From: Acidimicrobiia bacterium
GTDB lineage: Bacteria > Actinomycetota > Acidimicrobiia > IMCC26256 > BP-133
Reading direction: 5' to 3'
NCBI GenBank assembly: GCA_025934385.1
Contig: JAICYE010000143.1
Coordinates: 1-6,164 of the forward strand
Length of the DNA stretch: 6,164 nucleotides
Part shown: one piece after another, positions 1-5,957 of the stretch
Layout of the letters: each line of letters opens with the position of its first letter
Numbering within the stretch: position 1 is the stretch's first letter
Translations under genes and position numbers: made by a program
Notes under the pieces: model-generated
The model's database searches: none
What the model was told of the DNA's origin: nothing
The model's input: the letters and a program-made list of their open reading frames with translations, nothing else

Positions 1-179
1 CGGCGCCCGACGGCCTCGCCGCCGCCGACCTCGTGACGCTCATGCGCCGGGACAAGAAAGCCGCCGGCGGCCTCACCTTCGTCCTGCCGGCCCCCGGCGG
101 CGGGCCGCTCGAACGGGTCGACGACCCCCCGGCCCCGCTGGTGGAGCGGGCCCTGGCCGCCGTCGGAGTGACGGTCTGA
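1..179 (+). CDS. aroB: 3-dehydroquinate synthase, C-terminal end (partial)
   Basis: This is the last 58 codons of a gene cut by the left edge; codons are in phase from base 3 and end at TGA 177-179. The product would convert DAHP to 3-dehydroquinate, the second step of the cytoplasmic shikimate pathway. The visible segment LMRRDKKAAGGLTFVLP aligns well with the conserved C-terminal AroB segment (E. coli has a very similar MLRDKKVLAGEMRLILP stretch), where the DKK motif is characteristic. It is followed by a glycine-rich turn and a final helix, as in the family. The active-site residues and NAD-binding domain lie upstream and cannot be checked. The presence of aroQ 2.35 kb downstream supports the assignment. 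The identification rests on a short but distinctive stretch. Confidence 0.85.
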   Translation, partial: APDGLAAADLVTLMRRDKKAAGGLTFVLPAPGGGPLERVDDPPAPLVERALAAVGVTV

Positions 180-241
180 TCGGGATTCCTTTTCGCGCCA
201 TATCGCGTGAGGCAGGCCACGGTTCTGAAAAGGAATCCCGA
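180..241. repeat. Perfect 15-bp inverted repeat with 32-nt spacer
   Basis: The left arm TCGGGATTCCTTTTC (180-194) is exactly reverse-complementary to the right arm GAAAAGGAATCCCGA (227-241). The arms begin one base after the aroB stop codon and are clearly more AT-rich than their surroundings. The 32-nt spacer contains a small secondary symmetry (CGCG 194-197 and 204-207). The right arm covers about -37 to -23 relative to the putative start point at 264, so it could be an operator half-site. Alternatives are an RNA hairpin ending aroB (but no T run follows) or a small dispersed genomic repeat. The structure is certain from the sequence; its role is not. Confidence 0.85.
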
Positions 242-251
242 AGCTCCCCGC

Positions 252-257
252 TAGCGT
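252..257 (+). promoter_or_regulatory. Putative -10 box of a leaderless promoter
   Basis: TAGCGT matches the actinobacterial -10 consensus TAnnnT and lies at -12 to -7 if transcription starts on the G of the GTG codon at 264. That is the spacing known for leaderless mRNAs, which are common in actinobacteria. No purine-rich Shine-Dalgarno sequence is seen before GTG 264, which agrees with a leaderless start. The -35 region (about 227-234) overlaps the right arm of the inverted repeat and does not resemble TTGACA. This promoter would drive the whole downstream overlapping gene set. Confidence 0.5.
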
Positions 258-263
258 CAGACC

Positions 264-2288
264 GTGACCGCCTACGATCTCGACTCCTTCCTGGCCCTGC
301 CCCGGGTCTCGGGGCTGGCTCTCACGCCGGACGGGTCCCGCCTCGTCACCTCGGTCTCCACGGTGGCGCCCGACGGCACCAAGTTCGTCTCGGCGCTCTG
401 GCAGCTCGACCCGGCCGGACAGAGCGCCCCGCGCCGCCTGACCCGGTCGGCCAGGGGCGAGAGCAACGCCGCCTTCCTGCCCGACGGCTCGATCGTGTTC
501 ACCTCGGCGCGGCCCGACCCCGAGGCCCGGAACGGCGACGAGCGCGACGACCGGGCGGCGCTGTGGCTCCTCCCGGCCGGCGGCGGGGAGGCCCGCCTGC
601 TGGCCGACCCGCCGGCCGGCGTCGACGGAGTCGCCGTGGCCCGCGACCGGGGGACGGTCGTCGTCGGCGTCGGCGCCTACCCGGGCACCGCCACCCTGGG
701 GGAGGACGCCGACAAGCACAAGGCCCGCAAGGAGGCCGGCGTCGCCGCCCAGCTGTTCGAGTCGTATCCCATCCGGTTCTGGGACCACTACGTCGGCCCC
801 CGCGACCGGCGCCTCTACCGGTTCCCGGCGCCGGCCGCCGACGGCCCGGGCGGGGACGAGGCCCGGCCCGACCTCGAGCTCGTCCTCGACGGCACCGGCC
901 AACACCTCGACGAGGCGTCGTTCGACGTGACGCCGGACGGCGCCACGGTCCTCGCCGGGTGGCACAGCCGCAGCAACTACCACGACCTCGCCACCCATCT
1001 CGTCGCCGTCGATCCCACCGGCGGCCGCCGCACGCTGGTCGCCGGCGACGTCGGCTGCCACGACGTCCGCTGCTCGCCGGACGGGCGCTCCGTCGTCTGC
1101 GTCCTCGAGACCATCGGTACCCCCGATCGCGCCGAGTGGATCACGCTGTGGCTCGTCGACCTCGCCACCGGCGATGGACGTGATCTCACCCCCGGCCTCG
1201 ACCGGTGGCCGCAGCGCCCGGTATGGGCCCCCGACTCGCAGGCCGTGTACTTCGTGGCCGACGAGGGCGGGCGGGCGCCGGCCTTCCGGGTCGAGGTCGG
1301 CTCCGGGGAGGTCACCCGGCTGTCGGCCGCCGGCGCCTTCTCCGATCTGTGCCCGTCCCCCGACGGCGCCTCCCTCTACGCCCTCCGGAGCACGATCGGC
1401 TCGCCACCCGAGGCCGTTGTCCTCGCCACCACGACCGCCGACCAGGAGCCCCGCCCGATCCCCACGCCGGGGTTGCCCCTGGCCGTGCCCGGCCGGCTGG
1501 AGGAGTTCACCGCTCCGGCGGCCGACGGCACGCCGGTCCACTCCTGGCTCTGCCTTCCCGCCGGCGCCTCGGCCGCCGACCCGGCGCCGCTGGTGGTGTG
1601 GATCCACGGCGGGCCCCTCAGCTCCTGGAACAGCTGGCACTGGCGGTGGAACCCCTGGCTCCTGGTCGAGCGGGGCTATGCCGTGCTGCTGCCCGACCCG
1701 GCGCTGTCCACCGGCTACGGCCAGTCCTTCGTCGAGCGGGGACGGGGACGCTGGGGCGAGGAGCCCTTCACCGATCTCATGGCCGCCACCGATGCCTGCG
1801 AAGCTCGTGACGATATCGACGCGGCCCGCACGGCGGCGATGGGCGGGTCGTTCGGCGGCTACATGGCCAACTGGGTGGCCGGCCACACCGACCGCTTCCG
1901 CTGCCTGGTCACCCACGCCAGCCTGTGGGCCCTCGACCAGTTCCGGGGCACCACCGACCATGCCGCCTGGTGGGAGCGGGAGTTCGGCGACCCGGCCCGG
2001 GACCAGGCCCGTTACGAGGCCCAGTCGCCCCACGTCGCCGCCGACCGCATCACCACCCCGATGCTGGTCGTCCACGGCGAGCGCGACCACCGTGTGCCCG
2101 TCGGCGAGGCCCTCCGGCTGTGGGCCGACCTCATGCGCCGGGGCGTCGAGGCCAAGTTCCTCTACTTCCCCGACGAGAACCACTGGGTGCTCAAGCCCCA
2201 GCACGCCCGGGTCTGGTACGAGACCGTCCTCGCCTGGCTCGACCACCACGTCCTGGGCAAGGAGTGGCAGCGACCGGAGATTCTGTGA
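264..2288 (+). CDS. S9-family serine peptidase (prolyl oligopeptidase / acylaminoacyl-peptidase type)
   Basis: This 674-residue cytoplasmic serine peptidase is predicted to cleave short peptides, probably after proline or as an aminopeptidase on blocked or dipeptidyl ends; exact specificity cannot be read from sequence. The N-terminal ~420 residues form a TolB/PD40-like beta-propeller with repeated PDG-type blades near residues 22, 73, 224, 272, 323 and 366. The C-terminal alpha/beta-hydrolase domain carries the oxyanion-region motif HGGP (448-451), DPALSTGYGQ (478-487), the nucleophile motif GGSFGGYM (527-534, Ser529), Asp608 in HGERDHRVP and His640 in ENHW. The catalytic triad is therefore complete and the length is normal for S9B/S9C proteins. 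There is no signal peptide. GTG 264 is chosen because the translation from it starts in a typical way (DLDSFLALPRVSGLALTPDG) and a -10 box sits exactly for a leaderless start. Its stop overlaps the next gene by 4 bases. Confidence 0.93.
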   Translation: MTAYDLDSFLALPRVSGLALTPDGSRLVTSVSTVAPDGTKFVSALWQLDPAGQSAPRRLTRSARGESNAAFLPDGSIVFTSARPDPEARNGDERDDRAALWLLPAGGGEARLLADPPAGVDGVAVARDRGTVVVGVGAYPGTATLGEDADKHKARKEAGVAAQLFESYPIRFWDHYVGPRDRRLYRFPAPAADGPGGDEARPDLELVLDGTGQHLDEASFDVTPDGATVLAGWHSRSNYHDLATHLVAVDPTGGRRTLVAGDVGCHDVRCSPDGRSVVCVLETIGTPDRAEWITLWLVDLATGDGRDLTPGLDRWPQRPVWAPDSQAVYFVADEGGRAPAFRVEVGSGEVTRLSAAGAFSDLCPSPDGASLYALRSTIGSPPEAVVLATTTADQEPRPIPTPGLPLAVPGRLEEFTAPAADGTPVHSWLCLPAGASAADPAPLVVWIHGGPLSSWNSWHWRWNPWLLVERGYAVLLPDPALSTGYGQSFVERGRGRWGEEPFTDLMAATDACEARDDIDAARTAAMGGSFGGYMANWVAGHTDRFRCLVTHASLWALDQFRGTTDHAAWWEREFGDPARDQARYEAQSPHVAADRITTPMLVVHGERDHRVPVGEALRLWADLMRRGVEAKFLYFPDENHWVLKPQHARVWYETVLAWLDHHVLGKEWQRPEIL

Positions 2289-2530
2289 ACGCCGATCCCG
2301 TCCGGCAGCGGCGCCGGCAGGTGGCCCGGCTGGCGAAGCTGGCCCGGCGGGCCGGCTGGTCCTTCTTCGGGCTCGCCGTCGTGGCCTTCGTGGCCGGGGT
2401 GGTGATCGGCCTCTCCGGGCTCGTCGTGGTCGCCGTCATCGGCAGCCTGGTGCTCGGCTCGGCCCTGCTGCTGCCGGCCATCATCGTCGGCTTCGGCGTC
2501 ACCGCCGCCGAGCGCGAGGATCGCGGCTGA
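2285..2530 (+). CDS. Small two-helix membrane protein of unknown function
   Basis: I do not recognise this 81-residue protein. It begins with a very basic segment (RQRRRQVARLAKLARR, residues 7-22). Two hydrophobic stretches follow, roughly residues 25-44 and 46-70, rich in Val, Gly, Ala and Leu and separated by a short Gly-Leu-Ser-Gly turn, and then a short charged tail (EREDRG). By the positive-inside rule the basic N-terminus should lie in the cytoplasm and the hydrophobic part form a helical hairpin in the membrane. The GTG start overlaps the stop of the S9 peptidase gene as GTGA, with a good Shine-Dalgarno GGAG at 2276-2279. Its TGA shares one base with the aroQ ATG. Tight coupling on both sides and strongly patterned hydrophobicity argue for a real gene. 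Any role beyond the membrane is unknown. Confidence 0.75.
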   Translation: MNADPVRQRRRQVARLAKLARRAGWSFFGLAVVAFVAGVVIGLSGLVVVAVIGSLVLGSALLLPAIIVGFGVTAAEREDRG

Positions 2531-2982
2531 TGCCACCCAACCTGATCCTCCTGCTGTCGGGCCCGAACCTCAACCTGCTCGGCCAGCGGGAGCCCGAGGT
2601 GTACGGCAAGGCGACGCTCGACGACCACATCGCCACCGCCCGGGCGGCGGCCGCCGCCGCCGGCTACGAGGTCGAGCACCATCAGTCGAACCACGAAGGC
2701 GACCTGATCGACGAGATCCACCGGGCCCGGGGCCGGGCGGCGGCCATCATCTTCAATCCGGGCGCTTTCACCCACTACGCCCACGCCCTGGCCGACGCCC
2801 TCGCCGCCTACGATGGGGTGGTCGTCGAGGTCCACCTCTCCAACCCCGCCGCCCGCGAGGCCTGGCGGCGCACCTCGGTGATCGCCCCGGTGGCCACCGG
2901 GACCATCGCCGGCTTCGGCGGCACCGGCTACCGCCTGGCCGTCGAAGCGGCCCTCTCCCTGCTCGACGAGGAGCCCGCATGA
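2530..2982 (+). CDS. aroQ: Type II 3-dehydroquinate dehydratase
   Basis: This 150-residue enzyme removes water from 3-dehydroquinate to give 3-dehydroshikimate, the third step of the shikimate pathway, in the cytoplasm; the family forms dodecamers. The N-terminal GPNLNLLGQREPEVYG (11-26) holds the flexible-loop Arg20 and catalytic Tyr25. HHQSNHEGDLID (50-61), FNPGAFTHYAHAL (75-87, with Asn76 and His82), VEVHLSN (99-105, catalytic His102) and RRTSVIAPVATGTIAGFG (113-130) all follow the type II pattern. Length is typical. The ATG shares its A with the preceding TGA, with GAGGA at 2516-2520 as ribosome site. The function directly follows that of AroB, whose gene lies upstream across an apparent promoter. 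The alternative name aroD is used for this protein in mycobacteria. Confidence 0.96.
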   Translation: MPPNLILLLSGPNLNLLGQREPEVYGKATLDDHIATARAAAAAAGYEVEHHQSNHEGDLIDEIHRARGRAAAIIFNPGAFTHYAHALADALAAYDGVVVEVHLSNPAAREAWRRTSVIAPVATGTIAGFGGTGYRLAVEAALSLLDEEPA

Positions 2983-4091
2983 CTCTGACATCCGATCTGC
3001 CCGCCCTCGACGTCGCCGGCCGTGTCGACCGGGTCCGGGCGCTCTTCCCCGAGGCCGGTATCGACGCCCTGTTCGTCACCCGGCTGGTGAACATCCGCTA
3101 CCTGACCGGCTTCACCGGTTCGGCCGCCCTGCTGCTCGTCGGCCCGGACGAGGTGCTGTTCGTGAGCGACGGCCGCTACAAGGACCAGTCGGCCGACCAG
3201 CTGGCCGCCGCCGGCGTGCCGGCCAGGATCGAGATCTCCGGCACCGAGCAGAAGAAGATCGTCCACGACGCCGCCACGGCCCGGGGCTACGGCCGGGTCG
3301 GGCTCGAGGCCCACGGCGTCACCTGGTCGCAGCAGCGGAGCTTCGCCTCGGAATGGTTCCCGTCGGCCGAGCTGGTGCCCACCGAGGGCCTCGTCGAGGG
3401 CCTCCGCCGGGTGAAGGACGCCGGCGAGGTGGCCCGCATCGGGGCCGCCTGCGCCATTGCCGACCAGGCCTTTGCCAACGTCGCCCCCCGCCTGCGCGAC
3501 CGGCCCACCGAGCTCGAGTTCGGCCTCGACCTGGAGTTCGAGATGCGCCGGCTCGGGGCGGCGGCCATGAGCTTCGAGCCGATCGTGGCCGCCGGACCCA
3601 ACGGCGCCAAGCCCCACGCCCGCCCGTCCGACCGGAGGATCGAGCCCGGCGAGCTGCTGGTGCTCGATTTCGGCTGCATCGTCGATGGGTACTGCTCCGA
3701 CATGACCCGTACCGTCTCCGTCGGCGACCCCGGCCCCGAGGCCCGGCGGATGTACGACGTCGTGCTCGAGAGCCAGCGGGCCGGCCGGGAGGCGGTGCGC
3801 CAAGGGGTCGAGGCGGCGGCGGTCGACAAGGCCTGCCGCGACGTCATCGCCGAGGCGGGCTGGGCCGACGCCTTCCTCCACGGAACCGGTCACGGCGTGG
3901 GCCTCGAGATCCACGAGGACCCGCGGGTCTCCCAGACCGGCCGTGGTACCTTGGCCTCCGGCTACGTCGTCACCGTGGAGCCGGGTGTGTATCTCACGGG
4001 CATCGGCGGCGTCCGCATCGAGGACACCGTGGTCGTCACCCCGGGCGGCTGCGACATCCTGACCAGCTCCCCGAAGGATCTCGTGCTGTGA
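2979..4091 (+). CDS. pepQ: Xaa-Pro peptidase, M24B family (aminopeptidase P / prolidase-like)
   Basis: This 370-residue cytoplasmic dinuclear-metal peptidase releases residues preceding proline from peptides or Xaa-Pro dipeptides. The N-terminal creatinase-like domain (about 15-140) includes the conserved NIRYLTGFTGSAALLLV. The pita-bread catalytic domain follows, with all five expected metal ligands: Asp230 and Asp241 (LDFGCIVDGYCSD), His305 (GTGHGVG), Glu334 (TVEPGVY) and Glu348 (GVRIEDT). His312 in LEIHE is the usual catalytic-pocket histidine. ATG 2979 overlaps the aroQ stop as ATGA, with GAGGAG 2968-2973 just upstream. The aroQ-pepQ-efp-nusB order is a known actinobacterial arrangement. 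Whether it acts as dipeptidase (PepQ) or aminopeptidase P (PepP) cannot be decided from the motifs, so the symbol is by convention for this locus. Confidence 0.93.
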   Translation: MTLTSDLPALDVAGRVDRVRALFPEAGIDALFVTRLVNIRYLTGFTGSAALLLVGPDEVLFVSDGRYKDQSADQLAAAGVPARIEISGTEQKKIVHDAATARGYGRVGLEAHGVTWSQQRSFASEWFPSAELVPTEGLVEGLRRVKDAGEVARIGAACAIADQAFANVAPRLRDRPTELEFGLDLEFEMRRLGAAAMSFEPIVAAGPNGAKPHARPSDRRIEPGELLVLDFGCIVDGYCSDMTRTVSVGDPGPEARRMYDVVLESQRAGREAVRQGVEAAAVDKACRDVIAEAGWADAFLHGTGHGVGLEIHEDPRVSQTGRGTLASGYVVTVEPGVYLTGIGGVRIEDTVVVTPGGCDILTSSPKDLVL

Positions 4092-4648
4092 GCATCTCCA
4101 CCAATGACCTGAAGAACGGGATGGCCCTCAACCTGCCCGAGGGCCTCATGACCGTCATCGAGTTCCAGCACGTCAAGCCGGGCAAGGGCGGCGCCTTCGT
4201 CCGCACCAAGCTCCGCAACTACCGGACGGGCGCCGTGTACGAGCGCACCTACCGGGCCGACGAGAAGCTGACGCTGGCGCACATCGAGAAGAAGGAGATG
4301 CAGTACCTCTACCGCGACGGCGACTCCTACACGTTCATGGACAACGAGTCCTACGAGCAGATGGGGGTCGACCCCGCCGCTCTGGGCGAGGCCACGAGGT
4401 ACATCAAGGAGGGCGACACCGTCATCCTCCCGATGTACCAGGGGCAGGTCGTCGGCGTGGAGCTCCCGGCGGCGGTGGAGCTGGAGGTGACCCAGACCGA
4501 CCCCGGCGTCCAGGGCGACCGGGTGTCGGGGGCCAAGAAGCCGGCCACGCTGGAGACCGGCGCGGTCGTCCAGGTTCCGCTGTTCGTCGAGACCGGCGAC
4601 CGCATCAAGGTCGACACCCGGACCGGCGAGTACCTGACCCGGGTCTGA
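4088..4648 (+). CDS. efp: Translation elongation factor P
   Basis: EF-P is a tRNA-shaped factor that binds between the ribosomal P and E sites and relieves stalling at consecutive prolines. The 186-residue product has the family length and three domains: a KOW-like domain (about 1-63), an OB domain (about 68-128) and a C-terminal OB domain. The last contains the family signature from Lys151, KPATLETGAVVQVP, continuing into VETGDRIKVDT. The tip loop that reaches the peptidyl transferase centre reads KPGKGGAF, with Lys33 equivalent to E. coli Lys34. GTG 4088 is used because it makes a GTGA overlap with pepQ, has AAGGA at 4074-4078 and begins the protein as in homologues (SISTNDLKNGM). No modification gene is visible in this window. 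Confidence 0.97.
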   Translation: MSISTNDLKNGMALNLPEGLMTVIEFQHVKPGKGGAFVRTKLRNYRTGAVYERTYRADEKLTLAHIEKKEMQYLYRDGDSYTFMDNESYEQMGVDPAALGEATRYIKEGDTVILPMYQGQVVGVELPAAVELEVTQTDPGVQGDRVSGAKKPATLETGAVVQVPLFVETGDRIKVDTRTGEYLTRV

Positions 4649-5058
4649 TGCGCACACGCAGGGATGCCCGGGAGCGGGCCCTGTCCCTGTGTTATGAGCT
4701 CGACGTGCGGGGCAACAGCGTCGACGACCTGCTGTTCGAACTGCCGGTGGCCCCGGCGCCGTACGCCGTCGAGCTGGCCCGGGGCGTGGAGGACCACCGC
4801 GACGAGATCGACGCCATCATCACCAAGTTCGCCGACCGCTGGTCGATCGACCGCATGCCGGTCATCGATCGCAACCTCCTCCGCATCGCCGTCTTCGAGC
4901 TCGGTTGGCGACCGGAGATCCCGCTCGGCGTGGCCATCAGCGAAGCGGTCGACCTGGCCAAGCGGTACTCGACCGACGACTCCGGCCGGTTCGTCAACGG
5001 CATGCTGGCCCGCATCGGCGAGCACCTCCGCGACGGGAACGGCGATGGGAGCACTTGA
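4648..5058 (+). CDS. nusB: Transcription antitermination factor NusB
   Basis: This 136-residue all-helical RNA-binding protein acts with NusE (S10), NusA and NusG on boxA sites, mainly for antitermination in rRNA operons. The N-terminal [17 protein letters not shown] (3-19) is the arginine-rich family start. [17 protein letters not shown] (69-85) and [18 protein letters not shown] (91-108) followed by [12 protein letters not shown] (109-120) are highly characteristic of NusB. The ATG shares one base with the efp stop (TGATG). The 3' end overlaps clpS by 14 bases, so the two are probably translationally coupled. The C-terminus ([11 protein letters not shown]) is short and polar, without the long tail seen in some actinobacterial NusB proteins. 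Confidence 0.96.
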   Translation: MRTRRDARERALSLCYELDVRGNSVDDLLFELPVAPAPYAVELARGVEDHRDEIDAIITKFADRWSIDRMPVIDRNLLRIAVFELGWRPEIPLGVAISEAVDLAKRYSTDDSGRFVNGMLARIGEHLRDGNGDGST

Positions 5059-5335
5059 GACACCGACGGTCGTAGAGCCGGATGTCGAAGAAACGGTCGA
5101 CGTGGCGCGGCCCTGGGTCGTCGTCGTCTGGAACGACCCCGTCAACCTGATGTCGTACGTCGTCTACGTCTTCCAGAAGCTGTTCGGTTACTCCAAGGAG
5201 AAGGCCACCAAGCTCATGCTCGACGTGCACCACAAGGGAAAGGCGGCGGTGTCGTCGGGTAACCGGGAGCAGGCCGAGACCGACGTCTCCCGCCTCCACG
5301 CGCACGGCCTGTGGGCCACGATGGAGCGGGACTAG
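5045..5335 (+). CDS. clpS: ATP-dependent Clp protease adaptor ClpS
   Basis: This 96-residue adaptor delivers proteins with destabilising N-terminal residues (N-degrons) to the Clp ATPase-protease. A flexible, acidic N-terminal tail (about 1-22) precedes the core. [20 protein letters not shown] (29-48) contains Asn30 and Asp31, corresponding to the E. coli Asn/Asp pair that holds the substrate alpha-amino group. [15 protein letters not shown] (53-67) supplies the pocket histidine region, and the C-terminal strand ends [11 protein letters not shown] 5045 lies inside nusB, giving a 14-base overlap; only a weak GGGAA (5035-5039) precedes it, so ribosomes terminating nusB probably re-initiate here. 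GTG 5102 is a possible alternative start (77 residues) that would remove the tail needed for delivery in well-studied ClpS, so I prefer 5045. Confidence 0.94.
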   Translation: MGALETPTVVEPDVEETVDVARPWVVVVWNDPVNLMSYVVYVFQKLFGYSKEKATKLMLDVHHKGKAAVSSGNREQAETDVSRLHAHGLWATMERD

Positions 5336-5363
5336 CGGTGAGCCCCCTGGTAGGGCGTAGGTA

Positions 5364-5897
5364 GTGCCGCGAGCACCGTTCCGCCGCAACCGCTCCGGGG
5401 GGTTCGACGTCGTTCTCGGGCCGGGGGAGGCCGCCGTCCTCACCCGGCTGTGCGAGGAGCTGACCACGCTCCTCGTCGACGACGCCCCCGCCGCCGGCCA
5501 GAAGCCCGACGAGGCCGACCCGGTACTGGAGCGGTTCTTCCCCCGGGCCTACCTCGACCCGACCGAGGAGGAGGCGGAGTCCGACTGGCAGCGGCTGGTG
5601 CACGGCGATCTGATGGACGGGCGCCGCCGGGCGCTGGCCACCGTGGAGGGCACGCTGGCCGCCGCCCAGCTCCGGCGGGGGCGGTACGAACTGGCGCTCG
5701 ACGAAGACCAGGCCCAGTCGTGGCTGGCGGTCCTCAACGACGCCCGCCTGGCCCTCGGGACCCGCCTCGAGGTGACCGAGGACATGGACCTGTCGGGGCT
5801 CGATCCCGACGATCCCGACACCGCCCCCTTCGCCGTCTACTGGTGGCTCGGCGTGCTGGAGGAGTCGCTGATCGACGTGCTGTCGCGATCGTCCTGA
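5364..5897 (+). CDS. DUF2017 family protein (ClpS-adjacent)
   Basis: The 177-residue product resembles the actinobacterial DUF2017 family, which has no established function and is often encoded directly after clpS. Visible landmarks are an N-terminal segment RRNRSGGFDVVLGPGEAAVL, the motif FFPRAYLDPTEEEAESDWQRL from residue 58, a mid-protein helical stretch, WLAVLNDARLALGTRL (120-135) and a C-terminal aromatic helix WWLGVLEESLIDVL (160-173). The protein is acidic, mostly helical by composition, and has no signal peptide or membrane segment. GTG 5364 is the earliest possible start, because an in-frame TAG lies at 5358-5360. No good Shine-Dalgarno sequence precedes it, and the 28-nt gap after clpS breaks the chain of overlaps. 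The family assignment is from remembered sequence patterns and context, and is good but not proven. Confidence 0.82.
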   Translation: MPRAPFRRNRSGGFDVVLGPGEAAVLTRLCEELTTLLVDDAPAAGQKPDEADPVLERFFPRAYLDPTEEEAESDWQRLVHGDLMDGRRRALATVEGTLAAAQLRRGRYELALDEDQAQSWLAVLNDARLALGTRLEVTEDMDLSGLDPDDPDTAPFAVYWWLGVLEESLIDVLSRSS

Positions 5898-5921
5898 TCG
5901 GTCGGATCGTCCCGATCCGGC
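5886..5921. repeat. Two GC-rich hairpins at the end of the DUF2017 gene
   Basis: CGGATCG (5903-5909) and CGATCCG (5913-5919) form a perfect 7-bp stem around a 3-base loop, extendable by a G-T and a G-C pair to 5901-5921. Just before it, CGATC (5886-5890) and GATCG (5896-5900) make a smaller stem around the TGA stop. The two units look like diverged direct copies (GATCGTCC-GATC at 5887 and 5905). They could slow or end transcription of the operon, but no T tract follows, so an intrinsic terminator is not supported. Confidence 0.4.
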
Positions 5922-5957
5922 AGGGACGGCCCGGGGCGGCGGAGAAGAACCCGCCCG

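Noticed and set aside
180..241. Inverted repeat as an intrinsic terminator of aroB
   Set aside because: The loop is 32 bases and no T tract follows on either strand, so a classical intrinsic terminator is not supported.
1174..2982. A 602-codon plus-strand open frame overlapping the S9 peptidase and reading into aroQ
   Set aside because: Only its last 150 codons (from ATG 2530) make a real protein, AroQ. The upstream part is Pro/Arg/Ser/Ala-rich out-of-frame translation of the peptidase gene.
2928..3914. A 328-codon open frame on the minus strand
   Set aside because: It lies wholly opposite pepQ, whose five metal ligands are all in place. Its translation is low-complexity Gly/Ala/Arg/Val-rich, typical of an antisense shadow in GC-rich DNA.
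3962..5145. Long minus-strand open frames opposite efp, nusB and clpS
   Set aside because: They have no recognisable motifs and compositions typical of antisense translation, and they oppose three confidently identified genes.
5351..5363. Possible -10 boxes (TAGGGC, TAGGTA) before the GTG of the DUF2017 gene
   Set aside because: Neither ends in the expected T at leaderless spacing and both are short matches, so a separate promoter is possible but too weak to list.
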